Assembly (NCBI GenBank): GCA_031763025.1
Contig: JASSKH010000006.1
Location: forward strand, 9,049,691 to 9,113,690
Reading direction: 5' to 3'
Origin: Macrocystis pyrifera
Lineage: Eukaryota > Sar > Phaeophyceae > Laminariales > Laminariaceae
Length of the DNA stretch: 64,000 nucleotides
The position numbers were made by a program, and so were the translations under genes. How positions within the stretch are numbered: position 1 is the first letter of the stretch; each line of letters starts with the position of its first letter. Positions 1 through 12,789 of this stretch are shown piece after piece. The notes below the pieces were generated by a model. The model made no database searches, had not been told where the DNA came from, and was given only the letters and a program-made list of their open reading frames with translations.

Positions 1-369
1 GGCCTTTCGGCCTCAACGCCTACTTAAGCAGGGGACAATGTCTACGGGAAGTTTTAGGCACACGCCACTGAAACCTTCAATCTCGTACCAGGTTTTTTGT
101 TTTCTGTTGTGTCGTTTGAGGTATCTGTTATGTGGCGCCCAAGAGCCCCCCCGAGTGCCCCCCCCTCCCGGTTCGTGAATGTATCGTTGTTTTTTCTGAA
201 ACATGTCGTTAACGCTGCTCCTTTCCTTTCCTCGGAAGGGGGTTGCCCAAGGAATACTTTCTATTTCCGCCTGCCTGCCTCCTTCCCCCGGTCTCCAATC
301 CGGCGCTCCTGTTTTGTTTACTGTGTTTGCTCGCTATCGAAAAAGGCTTGGACACCACGGTTTCACCCT

Positions 370-660
370 TCGACCGCCTAGACTGACCGCCCCCTACATG
401 AAAAATAGCATGAGCCGTCAACCCTTCCTCGGCTGACCGCCCCTACACTAATCTTACGCCAGCCGTCAACCCTCGAAAGTTAGGAGACTGCGGTTTGACA
501 CCTCGGCTGACCGCTCCGCACACTAAAACAAGCATCACCCGTCAGCCCGGCTTGACTGACCGTCCCTGGCACAAACACTAGCGTCAGCGGTGAGCCCCTA
601 CCTACACAGGTGCTAGCAGACCGACGTTTTGATCTCTTGACTGACCGCTCCGACACAAAA
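370..660. repeat. Degenerate tandem repeat with a CTGACCG core
   Basis: CTGACCG recurs at about 383, 433, 507, 555 and 641, each time followed by a C-rich stretch, an ACAC/ACTA piece and then CCGTCA or a close variant. Spacing is irregular (48-86 bp), so this is an old, eroded minisatellite. It lies upstream of the first exon that can be supported; nothing coding was recognised in positions 1-1027. Confidence 0.6.
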
Positions 661-801
661 ACCAGTAAAATAGGGTCGAACAAGAAGCCTGATATCCTAC
701 ACGTACTTCGAGATATCATCGTTATTACTCAGCCTGTAGCTTCGGGGATACGTCATGTGAGGCAGTTCGCTCGATACACTGCAGAAACAACATTGCGGGG
801 T

Positions 802-805
<4 letters not shown>

Positions 806-866
<61 letters not shown>
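806..866. repeat. (CAAT)n microsatellite
   Basis: About 15 uninterrupted tetranucleotide units (CAAT/AATC), decaying into CAGTCAGT at the right edge. It lies about 160 bp upstream of the splice acceptor of the first recognisable exon. Confidence 0.95.
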
Positions 867-867
<1 letters not shown>

Positions 868-1027
868 GTCAGTCCCCGTCTACGGTAATTTTATGCAAGA
901 CAGCACTTGTTCAGCAGACAAATCGAACACATTTCGGCATGCAACGCGGGACAGGGTTTTGTGTCTCAACACGGCAGCAAGCGACCAGAGCCCACGCGAT
1001 GCCATGTCTGTCGTCGTCGCTGTGCAG

Positions 1028-4000
1028 CGGGCTCGAAGAGTCTTGACTGTGCTCGAAAGCGGCGAGTACTTCGGGGAATCGGGTGTTATCACGTACTTCA
1101 ACGGGGGGGGCAAGGCCACGGCCAACCTTCCTCCAGTGACGGAGCAATTTTCGCTCGTGGCGGGCACGAGCGTGGAGCTTCTCGTGCTTCGTCGGAAGCA
1201 CTTCAACATAATAGAAGTACCGGTGAGGTCTTTATAGAGCACTATGTTGACCCTCCGGTTTGTTGCTGTTGTTCCTGTTGTTGATGAGTGTTGTTGTCGA
1301 TGATGTCGGTTATGTAGCACTATCCACTAACCTGCTTACTGTGGTCACGTGGCCACGTAACCAACCACACATATGTTTTTGGCTTCTCAACGCTAATCTT
1401 CGGGGCAAACCCCTCGCCACGGACTCCACCGGGAAAAGAAGAGCATTCGAGTCTTTTTCAGCCTGGAAAATTAGTGGTCGTGGTGGGACGCAATCCCACG
1501 CATACCATGCTCAGAAGCGGACGATGCACCAACTAAGCGATACGGTCACCGATCTTTCGTGCTGAAAACGACCGCAGGGTTAAAAGTCTGTCGAATACCG
1601 TGAAGACTTTGTAGTTAAAAAACTTTCTTTATTTATTTGGAATTTGAATGGGTTTGGTGTTTCCACAGCAGGGAGGCGACTGTTTGCTACTACAAGTAGG
1701 TTTAGGAATTTCTGTGTGTGGATCGATACATATAATTATTTCTTGGTAGTGTCACAAGATGAGGATTTATGACTTGGATGATAGTGGATCGACAGTAGTT
1801 GTACGGTATATACACTATTAATAGTAGTACACCAATGTCACGTGTAGGGAGGCTGTAAGATTTTATGACATGCTTGTGTCAATAACGACGACAGTGCTAG
1901 CAGGTGTAACTGCCAGTGATCTCGTATGGAGAAGGGTATGGGTAGTTGGGGAGTTCCATACGACAGGATTTTGACATAAGCTGGTTGGATATCTGGGGCC
2001 TCCAGAAAACTCTGGATGGAAGAGGCCCGGTTCGGGCTCTCTTCTACTTCTTCCTATTGGTCAACTGGGGCGACGACAGTACAGCTTTTATGTCGTCTTT
2101 TGGATGCGTTCATCATACCTCGTAACCTCCGCAACTCCGTGCACGAGTTGAGCCAACATCGTGCCCCTTCACGAGAGAGTTAGAACGCGGCTCGTGGATG
2201 GTGCGCAGATAACCCTTCCTGTTGTTCGCACGGTTTTGGCGGTCGTTCCTAAACCGTGCTGGCGCCCCATAAAATAGAGAAACCGGCTGGTTCCCTCTGC
2301 AGTCATTGTTTTTCTACTGTACTCCCACATTGATGGAACGCCTGGTTGTGGCGGGGAAAGGGCGACCTCCGAGCTGAGATGCATGCCGAAAGTCAGCCTC
2401 ACTATAACAGACCCCGGTTGCAACGTCTTGGGCTTCCTACTGCCTGTACCAGATGCTGGATTTACTAAAAGCTAACTACGACGCCCGCCTCCACTGGCGG
2501 GCGAGGCGGAAGCAGGAAGCTCACCGGGGGAGGGCGGTGCTGAGAGCGGCCAAGAAGGCGCTAGACAAGGCGGCCACCACCGCGGTAAGGGGTTTGTCGC
2601 CACTACTCAGAATTGAGGGCTATAGAGTGGTTAGTGTACGTGCAGTACCATAGCAGTTGAAACGTTGTTGAACTAGAGCTGTTGTGATAGAACGTAATGG
2701 CTATACTTGTACCAAACGGTTGCGATGCTGTACCATGTAGAGTAGTAGACAATTTCCTGCACAGTTTACAAACGGGAAATGGTGTCCGCCATTTTCAGTT
2801 GAGGGCTATGGAGCAGTGATTACTGCAGGATATGAAACATTTCGGAGAGTGTTTGAGGTCAAATGCTCGGTTACCGTGGGGCTTGGCGGATTGTACTGGC
2901 GTTGGTTTTTGAGCTTGCGACCGTCGTGATTACACTTTTCGCTCTGATGTTTTTTCACCCTACCTTTCCCCCTTATCACAAACAAAAGGGAGGGAACGAC
3001 GACTCCACCTTCCAACGCTGGCAAGAGCCGATGCCATCGCAGCACCACAGTCATGTCGGCTCCTCGCTCGAGCGAAGAATGGACAGCCTCGACGGCATTG
3101 CTGACGCTACAGGTTCAGCACAACACGCCGCAGGGACAGGGGTTTCCTCGTCATGGAGGCGGCCATCGCCATCACACGGACGAGGTGGCAGTGCCGTTGT
3201 CTCCGGGCTACTACAGCAAGGCCTTGGGAATATCTCAGAGACGAGCTTGCCGGGGTTCGGTGACGGCTTGGCAGGGCAAGGGGTGGGCGGCGGCGGTGGT
3301 AGTGGCGGTAGCGGCGGTGACGGCGACCCGGAGGAGGAAGGGGACGAAGTTTCTCTCGCCGGTCTGACGCTAGCGTCTGTGGATAGCATGCAATACAGCA
3401 TTGATTCCGGGTGAGAGAGGGGTGCTAACTTAGAGGCATTAGTTTGTGTGGGGAGTCTCCTTTTAGGAGCTCTGTACCACCTATAAGTCACCCAAAAGAC
3501 CGACATTCGAGACAAGCGGTAAGCTAAGCTCGATAATAAATCCCATGACCGCATACACCCAATAACCCCCAAATGCACATGTGAGAGGGGTGCCATTTCC
3601 GAATTGAATACGAAGCACGGTATTTGGCAGCACCCACTGCATTTCCGTCCAAGATCATGCAGGTTTTATACCACTCCCACCCCCCGATAACATGGGGAGC
3701 TAGATACACAAAACACAGACCACACAGCCAATCTACCCTGGCCGAGAGGCAGATCTCATCGCGGGGAAACACACTCCCGGTAAACATCGGATTTTATTAC
3801 ACTGGCACTGGGTATAGGTCCTCAGTGGAGGAGCCCCATCAGTCCTAAGCAAACTGTTTGGGTCAGAATGTGATATAGACACATGCGAAGGTGGAAGTGC
3901 ACCAGTACAGGAGCTCCATACTATTAGTATGTCACCCAGAAATCGATGTTTTTTTTTGCTTTTTGAAAGTTCAACCCAGTGAACAATCTCATGGCCTACA

Positions 4001-7000
4001 GCAGTAAGAAAAAAATACTACCATCGCCAAAAAAAGGAACACCGTCTTGACGATTTCGGGTTAAGGAGCTCCGTCATTCGACAAACATTTCAGCCCAAAA
4101 TGTGCTACTCCTTTCGTAGCACGCGTCTGTCTATACCTCAGTCTGTAGCGCGCGTCCTGAGAGGGGTCAAAGTGCATACAAGGATCCCGGGTGGGTGGGT
4201 GGGAAAAGTCAAACAGGGTTCAGGGGGTTTGGCGACGAAGCCGATCGACTAACTGATGGAGTCCACGTTTTCTCGCGGCACAAAAACGGTAACAACATCT
4301 TCACCGACTTGGGAGCCTTCGACGCATGCTGCCGTCCAAGGTAAAACCTACTTTGGTTCGGGCGCTCTTACCCACCTGAGCAGCTCCTTACCCCTCCCGA
4401 AAACTGTATCATTATATATATCTTTTTTTTTTTAATCATCACTTTCACGTTCCAGCTTAACTTCAGGAGGTTTTTACCCTCAGCGGTCTTCTTCTGGACA
4501 AGTTATGGTCACAGGTGTCGTCCCTTCTCCCCCCCGGTACGTGCCTTCACTTTTCTTGTCGCGAATAGGGTTCAGCATTCCCACTGCTCGTCCATCTTCA
4601 TCGAAGTAGCTAACTCACGCTGTCGCGCTTTCCGTTTATCAATTCTTTTTGCAAGAAAATGTCCTTAGAAGTATGCACTCGGTGAGACTTGAATCCACGA
4701 AATTGATCTTAGTAGGTACGCGGACCACCTACGAAGCCACTGGGGACATGCTGTCGTTTGGTTGGTAACGTCGTGGCTCCGCTTACTTCTCTCCAGACTT
4801 GCACGAATAAAAACACTTCTTCTATGCCTAGCCATACAATCCATCAAATGTATCTAGTGCGTCCCCCCCGGCCTCAGGGGTATCAGAGAGGCGACCTGCG
4901 TTGAGGTTCTGGGAGCGCTTGGCTGCTACGGCCGCGCAGGCGTGCGACAAACCAACGTCACCATTTTCCAATAAAATACAGTCGTGACACGGCTGTATCG
5001 ATTGTTGATTTGTCAAGCGGAAAAAAAATTCCAGGCGACTCCAGTAAAAAAACGCCCCTTCCTCACTCGAAGACCCCCATGCCCCCCCTAAAAAAACCGT
5101 TTGTTTCAAGAAGACATGCAGTGGCCAATCCCGCGGCCTCTAGGTATGCGAAGAACAAAGTTGGAAAGCACAAACGGCGAACCAACAGCAGTACTGCGCA
5201 GTAAGAAAACCTCGAATGATGAGCTCCATTAGCCAGAACTGCTTCAGCCGAAAAATGCTACCTGTACCCCTCTCGTAGCAACGCGCCCTTCTTGACATTG
5301 TCTGGGTCATCGTATTTACATCGTCTTTGAACCTCTCTAATCCCTCTTCTTCGGCAGGCGACTCCCTAATCTACGGGACGCACCGGCAGCAACAACGGCT
5401 GCGGCACCTCGCAGCACGGGAGCGATGCAAGGTCACTACGACGACGACGACAACGACGACGGCCAAGGGACATACCCGGAAGGCCACAACCAACATCAAC
5501 ACCGGTGGGTGCAGTTACCGCCGCGATCGGACGCAGGCGGGCAGGAAAGAACCAAGGCTGGCAATTTTTCCGTGATGGAGTCGTCTGTGTCTCTGCCTAA
5601 CCTGTCGTTTTCTTTGGGGGGGTCGAACGGAAGAGGAGCGCTATCATCGACGTACGGCATTAACGGCGACGGCCGGACGGAGGAAGCACACACCCAGCAC
5701 CGATTGGCGGCTGGGGAAGCAGGTGAGTGTCGTCGTACACCTACAGGCAACTATCAAAGAGAGGGTAACGCGTGCTTCGGTGTGTTAGTTTCGCGACTGC
5801 GCCTCCCCTAATCCCTCCTAACAGGATCATACCGCGTACTCTGTTTTCGCTTTCGTGGGAGGGGCAGGAGCGGTGGCAAGACCGAACGGGGGTTAGAGGT
5901 GTCGGTTCAGACGTCTTTCACCTGTATCTGCACGTTCCGGCTATCTGCTATTTATTTCCCCGGTAGTTAGTAGTCGCCCCGTGTGATTACATGCTGGTGG
6001 CTATTTTCTGTTCTTCAAAAGCACCGCGCAACACCCTTTCGCCAAACAGCAAAAATATTCCTACTCTATTTTCAAGTGTTCCCCCCTCCCAGGTGGGAGT
6101 GCAGTGGTAAAGGGGAGTTTGTTTTCCGAAATTCGCTTCTTCGAAGATGATGGAAGGTTGCTTATCGTTCGGTGGTCGCTGCAGCGATGCCCGGGTCTAG
6201 CTGTAGGCCGAGCACTGGGGGTACTCATACCACACACTGTTGTTGAGGACGAAATTCGTGGCGATGGATGCCCACGCTCCATGCCACTCACACATTCACA
6301 TCATGCAGCGAGCGAAAAAAGGTTGGGCTGGTGTGCTAAGTTAGCGGGGGGTTGCCCCTTAATTAACTGCGGCGGTTAAGCCACTCGGGCAAGGTTTGGC
6401 TCTAAGCCTCACTCCAAATTGGACACGAACGCATGTTTTTCGCCAGCGTAGCAGCGCGACGGATAGTCCCATGGCGGTGTGCATATCGCGAAACAAAACA
6501 GCAGAAAACGTCAAGACTTGCAAAATAAATACGGCGATCACCCGGTCGAGTGGCTCTGACCGGCTGGAAAAACACCGACCTCAACGCGACCCTAATTTTT
6601 CACCGTTGTCTTGGTCGTTTCTGACTTCGACACTTGAAGCCCGAAGGTTGCGCCAGATTTCGTGCCACGGCCACGTACGACAAAACCATCAACCACAAAC
6701 GTAGAATGGCGTCTGTCCTTCGGGAGAACGCTTCGCACTCTTGCATAAACAACATTTTTTAGATGGCGCTGTATTAAGCAACGCAAGACGACACCCGTGT
6801 CGTAATTGCGCTGCCGGCCGGTAATTCAGGGAAATAGTTGCACAGGGTTTCTCCCAGCTGAGAAACGTATTTGTTTTGTCACTCTTTCGCCACAACTCGC
6901 CTGTCGTGCCCCAGACGACCCCCCCCCACCCAAATAAGGCCTGGTTTGACCACGCCCAATCTCCCCCGTGGCCGGTCCCTATCCCACCACCACAAAAAAA

Positions 7001-7519
7001 ACACTTGACTCAGCAGGTTGCGCGGGTGGAAAGGCCACCTACACCGGGCACAAGCAACCCGGTCTGCACGGCATCAAGAGTTTTGGCCCCTTCTGGGGAG
7101 AATCCCAAGCTTACGACAGCATTTCTTGCCACCACAAGAACTTGACGTCGTCCCCACCGGTGCGCGGTGGAGTTGTTCGCTCGACGAACGATGTTTCTTC
7201 TTTGGAAACGTGCGTCGCTGACAACGGATCATCCGCCGGTATCGGAGCCCAGAAGAACGACACCAGTGGTGGTGTAAACCCTAAGGTTATAGGAAAGCCG
7301 GTAGCCGCAATACTAGCAAGAGACAGCGTTAACCTTGCGGCGAATCAAGACGCGATGGCTGCCGGCGTGTGCGGTCGGATAGGACAGAGGGAGGAAGGCG
7401 GGGGGGGGTTCTTCGGAGAGCTCGACGTGGTTCCATCGATAGCAGGAGTCTCACGCAGCAAGCGTGGGGTCGAACTTGTTCCAGTTCGGGGTATTAGTCG
7501 CGTGCTGTCTGGCTCGTGA
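1028..7519 (+). CDS. Cyclic-nucleotide-binding-like domain protein, 3' part of a spliced gene
   Basis: Exons seen: 1028-1222, 2453-2584, 2989-3410, 5358-5722 and 7017-7519 (TGA 7517-7519). Each is bounded by AG and GT, and the phases agree throughout (0, 0, 2, 1). Exon 1 carries the core of a cNMP-binding domain: VLTVLESGEYFGESG, then VELLVLRRKHF. The usual phosphate-cassette Arg before the ATV-like strand is not seen; the local text is EQFSLVAGTS, so binding is doubtful. Exon 2 is a basic helix rich in Arg, Lys and Ala. Exon 3 has a Gly-rich linker and an acidic EEEGDE patch. Exon 4 has a DDDDNDD run, and exon 5 is Ser/Gly-rich. The 5' half of the domain and the true start were not found and may lie to the left of the window. 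An alternative exon at 6093 (after CCTCCCAG) would also keep the frame, but no convincing donor follows it. The family could be a channel, a kinase or another CNB protein; no kinase or pore segment is in view. Confidence 0.65.
4066..4142 (+). repeat. Intronic dispersed repeat, second copy near 5216-5290
   Basis: About 75 bp beginning GAGCTCC and ending with TCGTAGCACGCG is recognisable again at about 5216-5290 (ending TCGTAGCAACGCG). Looser GGAGCTC pieces occur near 3466 and 3910. All lie in the intron between exons 3 and 4 of the CNB-like gene or at the edge of exon 3. The family is not recognised. Confidence 0.4.
4421..4749 (-). mobile_element. tRNA-derived SINE, old copy
   Basis: Reverse-complement copy of the SINE seen best at 40849-41164. 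It starts with poly(T) (the A tail), then has the shared body (GTCACAGGTGTCGTCCCTTC, then AGGGTTCAGCATTCCCACTG), and ends with the tRNA-like head (GGTGAGACTTGAATCCACG, box B reversed; CGGACCACCTACGAAGCCAC, box A reversed). Many scattered substitutions compared with the 40-kb copies make it the oldest copy here. It lies inside the intron between 3410 and 5358 of the CNB-like gene, antisense to it. Confidence 0.85.
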
Positions 7520-8454
7520 CAATACAGTATACCTGGTACCTACCAGTGGTACCTGGTATTGGTTGATATCATCAGGTCTAAACGTTTGTTACTGGTCATC
7601 CTAAAATGTTCGTTTCCAGCGCAACGTTCGCTCTCCGGACACACCGTGGTTGCACGTCTCTCTCCCCATCCACCCCTCGGGCACGCACGTCAGTCGGGAT
7701 TTAAATAAGACGACGCCTCGTCAGTCCCAAAGGTCATCATGATACTTGTTCACATGCCGGACAGAAAATCGATCCTCGCTGAAACGAATCTGGGTCTTTC
7801 GGAGCTGATTGTGCTCCCGGTCTTCATGGTCCAGCTCATGTTGCCGGGTGCGAGCTGCATATTCTACGTGATCTAGGATGTGCTATCTAGATTTGATCTG
7901 TACTATAAAAATCTAGCACAGCTACTAAACACCTCATAACGGGAAGTTAGCATCCAGATAATCTGCTGTACATCGTGTTCTGTCGGAGGTGTGTATTTAT
8001 TGCCTTGAAGTCGCTGTTCTCGTCGACGAGATGGCTAAAGGATGTACCAAGCCCAACAAGAAGGGATTCGAGGGTTTTTATCACAATAGCCTACCCCCAA
8101 AACGCCACCCCTGATAGCTGGCGCGCATGCGTGTCATACCTTCCTTCCTTGTAGCTATACTACGTATCTGAATGAGGTCCTATTTATTATGCCGAACAAA
8201 CAATAATATGCCGGGTATATACAATTACCAGGGAACAAGAGGCATTACTTCACCCACGGCGGTAGGGCCACAATGTCGAAACTGGCCTGTTTTATGCAAG
8301 GAAGATCACGAAAAAAATCGTAATCGATAGCGAAATGCAGAAATGTTACACACGTAAACAAAACTGTCAATCTTAGATATCGGGTATACCTGGTATATAA
8401 CACAACCTTCGAAGTTGAGTACCCACCCCTCAATCGGACGCGTACTCACGGCTG
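7520..8454. other. Intergenic, no gene recognised
   Basis: After the stop at 7519 there is a TACCTGGTACC-rich stretch (7528-7560), related to short GGTACC/CCAGGTA pieces at 8386 and 42482. A 45-codon open frame at 7740-7876 has no recognisable content. The right part (8245-8454) joins the truncated end of the LINE relic without a tail or a target duplication that I could see. Confidence 0.5.
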
Positions 8455-11362
8455 ACGACGTGTTTGAGACCTTGTTGAGGGCCTTCGCGTACGAGAGGGT
8501 GGCGTGGTCAGCGCAACGTCGGTGCTGGAAGCCAATGACTCGCAAGAGGAATTGGTGGCGAGCCGTTCGAAGCTTGGCAAAGTGTTCCGCTCTGAGGGTC
8601 CACGTCACACACCCGTACAGCAGTGTCTCAATCACCTCGGCCTTTAGCATTTGGACTTTGAGGCTAAGCGGGGCGGTCGTCCTATCATACAACTCCGGGC
8701 CGGACCGTTTAAGGCATGCTCGCATGAGACGGACCCGTCGGTCGGTTTCGAGCGAGAGGTCAGCGTTTTCGTGGATAATTCCGCCTAGGTAATAACTGGG
8801 CCGTCTGGCCTGCTGCTTCGATGACGAGAGGTGGGGCGAGGGTTGTCTGGTCTGGTGTTCGCAGAAGCATTGGCTCCTTTTTTTCCGATACCGTGACGCC
8901 TGCTGCTTCGAAGACAGTCACGACGGCTGTCAAAATGTTTCGCGAGCCCTTCCACCGACTTCGAGACAATTCCTGCGGCATTGACGTACAACATGCCCCA
9001 TATAGCCCTTCGCACGCATGCCAACGGCTGCTGCTCCTCTGCTCCAACTACTCCAGCATCATTGAGTTGAGCCAAATCCCTGACGATGGCTTCGTCTTTG
9101 CTTAAGCTTACCAATACGACGTGTAACGCAGCAGGGAAGAAAACGTTGGACAGTAGCGGTGATTGCACGTAGCCTTGTCGAAGCCCCTGCGTGACTTCAA
9201 GCCATTCCGAGTGCCCGCCGTCATCTGTACGCACGCGAGCCCGCATGCCGTGGTGGAAATTACGGATAATTGTAAGCAGCTTTATTGGTACTCCAGAGCG
9301 CGTGAGTACCTTCCACAGCAGCTCTCGGTCGACAGAGTCGTACTCTTTCTGCAGATCGATAAAGCAAACGTACAGGGGATTTTCCTCTGTCGTCCGGGCT
9401 CTTGCAACCGGCGCCCGACGAACAACATATCGCTCGTTGATCGTGCGGGGCGGAAGCCACACTGTTCCTCCGGGAGTAATCCTTCGGTCTCGCTGTAGTT
9501 GCTAAGGCGGCACGCGACGATTTTCAACAACACTTTGCCTGCGTGGGAAACAAGCGATATCCCTCTGTGGTTGTTTCAATCAGTTCGGTTTTTCAAGTTG
9601 TGGACCTTGATGATCGCATCTTTCCATTGCTGGGAGACTTCTCCTGTTATCCAAACATTGACAAGGGTGTTGTGAAAGCACTGAGCGAATGCGGGGTGGT
9701 CGATGTTTAGGAGTTCGGCGGGGAGGCCATCTGGCCTAACAACTTTCCAATTTGACATGCCCTTGAGTGCTTCCGTCATTTCGCCCATAGATGGTGAATC
9801 TCCGAGTAACAGTTTAAGCGGTCGCGGTGGCAAGAGGTCGATGATCGTGGGGTGGAGTTTCAGCGATTTAGGGTTAAAGAGTTGGTGGTAGAACCCCACC
9901 CATCGTTCACGAATTCGCACCTTGTCCCGCAACAGCGTGTCATCCTCGTCCCTAATGAGCTGGTCGCTCCTCGCTTTAGTACCTTCCAATCCCACCGTAC
10001 TTTTCAGGTGCTTATAATATCCCCTCTGTCATTGTTCGCTTGAAGTCGTTCGGTTTCGGCGAGGTACTCTTCGAAGTACACATGCAGTCCTGCGGCAATC
10101 ACCTGTTGAAGCTTCGCACACGCAGATCTCAGTGTCTTCCACGCGGTTCTATACCGGGGGTGGGCACGCAAGAGTTGTCGCGCATCCTCTCTCGCTGTCC
10201 ATGAGAATATGAATGCGGCCAAGGTTTCGGCAGACGCACCCCATCTATGTCTGCGGTGGCGACATGGAGGGGGTGGTACCTCTTTTTCGATCGCATCAAT
10301 AATAGCCGCAGTGAAAACCTCAACCATGCCTGACGTATTACGGGGCTGGATAGGCTGGTTGAGAGTGGAAACGACCGTCGCGACTACTCGTTGACGACAC
10401 TTTTCATCGGACATAAAAACTGCCTGTCGAACTCTCGGTGTTTTCGGGGTTTTAGTGTTTTGTCTGTTGGGTGCAGAGTGACCACTGAGTCGGACTTTGA
10501 TATACAAGATGTTGTGATCTGAGTCGGCCTTAACTTGGGGCGGAGGCTGTGGGACGACTCTAACATCATGCACTCTAGGTCGATGGGTTTGACGGGTTAG
10601 GATGTAGCCGACCCGCTTACGGTCAGTCGGGCAGGTGCCTTTGTGTGTACGCGATATTCTACCCTTGCGCGCGCTGAAAAACGTGCTGGTGAGAGCTAAC
10701 TCGCAGTTGGTGGCGACCGACAGAAGTCGTTTGCCATTGTCGTTGCGAACATCACGCTCCAAGCACTTTACTTTCATCATCACTTCACCCTTCTATCCTC
10801 TGCCCAGTTCGAACGTTGGCATCCATCAGTGCAAACAGGCCCTCTTTCGTCGGAATCTGTCCCACCAAGTCCTCCAGCTTCTGCCAGAAAATACGTTTCA
10901 GTTCCGCTTCCTTGGTAACACCAGTTGGAGCATACACAACGACGACGTTAGCTGCCTCGTATTTACCAGCCAGCTCGAAGCGCATAGACCCATGCCTGTT
11001 CGTCAATGAACTGGTGTGTGTGTACAGACGTTCTGCACAACGATTTCTTGACAATAGACCTATCCCGTACAGCCCATGCCTGGCAGCTGTTTTTTCCTGA
11101 CCTGAGCAAAAAACGCGATACCTTGCCGCACAGAACGTCGTGCTGCCGGACATCCGAGTTTCCTGGAGGTCAATGAAGTATCAGCCGAGCTTCTGACCCT
11201 TCGCTAGCACACGCTCGTCATGTTCATACCCGTTCTTCCTCTTTACAGCCAGGGTGCGCACGTCGTGGGTCGCTACCGCCACAAGAGCGTCCTTCTGTCT
11301 CTTACGTGCCTTACGTGTTGCTTTCTTTGCCAGCTGACGTGAGGCTCGTCCCCGCCTCAATT
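8455..11362 (-). mobile_element. Degenerate APE-type LINE copy
   Basis: Read on the minus strand from 11362 to 8455, this follows the ORF of the intact LINE (42812-46537) from its basic N-terminal region (GRASRQLAKKA-like) through endonuclease, linker and reverse transcriptase to SYAKAL. The frame is broken many times, for example by a stop just after the KGQKLG segment near 11190 and by shifts near 10785, 10000, 9560 and 9460. Intact-looking RT pieces include [18 protein letters not shown] and GLRQGYVQSPLL. The catalytic YADD box has become YVNA (about 8967-9000), so it is dead. It lacks both the 5' UTR and, unusually, the C-terminus and 3' UTR, which suggests a later deletion rather than simple 5' truncation. 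Confidence 0.93.
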
Positions 11363-11454
11363 TTTATGCTTGCATTTCCCACGACGATTGCTGGCACAGG
11401 TAAGTAGGCCATTCAACAAGGCCAAGCTTCGCGAGCTGAGGACGTCTTTGAACA

Positions 11455-11640
11455 CGAGCAGAGGAGGACGGAGATGCTCTTAAGGGCCTTCAGAGACCCT
11501 GACGGTTTCGAAATCGGTGTTGCTTTTGTCGCGCACGGTGGCGGTGCGGACGGCTTTGACCACAAACAGAGGAGGATGAAGATGCTAGTTAGGGGTTTTC
11601 AGAGACCCCGTTTGTTGCTTTTGTCGCGCACGGTGACAGA
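11455..11640 (+). repeat. Two-copy direct repeat, ~105-bp period
   Basis: AGAGGAGGAYGRAGATGCT followed by a CAGAGACCC core and TTGCTTTTGTCGCGCACGGT occurs at about 11460 and again at about 11565. The rest of 11363-12436 shows no gene. Confidence 0.8.
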
Positions 11641-12436
11641 AGACTTCGATGGTATCGTATGATACGAGCATCAGAGCGAGACCGAACGGTTCAATCTCTG
11701 CAAAGTTCTAAAGTAGCAACCGCACTGCTGCTGCAGAATAGCCGCGAATCGCTCTGGCCACGATGACGAACACGGCGCAAGTACGAGTTGTAGTATGCCA
11801 ATCTGCGACGTATGAAGACGGTGCCGGGTATGCCGGCGTAGGGACAAGCGTTCGTTTTGAACATGTGTGAGTGCAAAAAACGTTTTTTTTTGTGTGGTTA
11901 ATTTGCTCCACTCTTGCGTTGCTACCTGGTACGATATGATGAATTGAGTTTTAAAGATTCCTTGATTAAAGTGTTGTTTTGTGAGCATCACACTAACTAT
12001 AAACAAAATATAGATGAGGTACGATTCAGTTCGAAGTTCGCTCAAACACTGTACGGAAATCTACAGATAGGTGCTGCGGGCCTGACGGCCATGGCTCGAC
12101 CCCTAGAGTTTTACCCTATTTAATAGGGTCCTCGCCACTAATCCCCCAAAAACTTCTCGTTGCTCAAGTGATTGAGCGTTATCAAATATGCTCGGTTTTA
12201 TCGTATGAGAACGTCCCTGTTTGACGTTTATACTTAGTACTATGTAAACTTGCCGAGACCAGGTTTCATTCAAAAAATTAGATCAAAACTCGAACAATCT
12301 CAGCTGCGAAAATGCGCGCGGGGTACTCTGCATAAATCTGACATCTTTTTTCGCAACGCAATATTTTGAATAATTAGAGTGTTCACAAGTACGATGTGAA
12401 ATTTGCCACTTTTACTTCTTCGAAAATTCTCCTGTT

Positions 12437-12690
12437 GTATTCTGTCTCTCTATAGTGGATCTTTTTAATGTAAGTATTGGATTGGATGAGGCCTCCTGCG
12501 CCGGGCAGGAGGTCTCGTCTGGTACACCCCCCCGCACTGTGTAGACTAGTGTATCACGTACTCTGCGTGGGGTTAGTACCTGTAAATGATCTGGGTATAC
12601 AAGCATAAGAATACTGTCGTATTCTGTCTCCCTACCGTGGGTCATTTAATGTAAGTATTGGATTGGATGAGGCCTCCTGCGCCGGCCTGT
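12437..12690 (+). repeat. Direct repeat pair with a GC hairpin
   Basis: The text from CTGTCTC through TAATGTAAGTATTGGATTGG to GAGGCCTCCTGCGCCGG occurs at about 12440-12505 and again at about 12622-12687. The first copy continues into the complement GCAGGAGGTCTC, giving a near-perfect 12-bp hairpin at 12488-12515; the second copy loses the right arm. It resembles the end of a small mobile element, but neither a family nor target duplications were identified. Confidence 0.7.
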
Positions 12691-12789
12691 GGTCACGCCC
12701 ATACTTCGTTGCGCCTCTTTAGATTGTATTTGTAGTTGACCACTGGTCAGGGGCAGAGTTGTCCCACCCAAACTTCTTCAAGATTGACT

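Noticed and set aside
6104..6379. Extra exon of the CNB-like gene
   Set aside because: The acceptor at 6092 fits the frame, but no good donor in the needed phase follows, and the neighbouring exons already join in phase.
7740..7876. Small 45-codon gene
   Set aside because: No domain, no homologue recognised and no supporting context.
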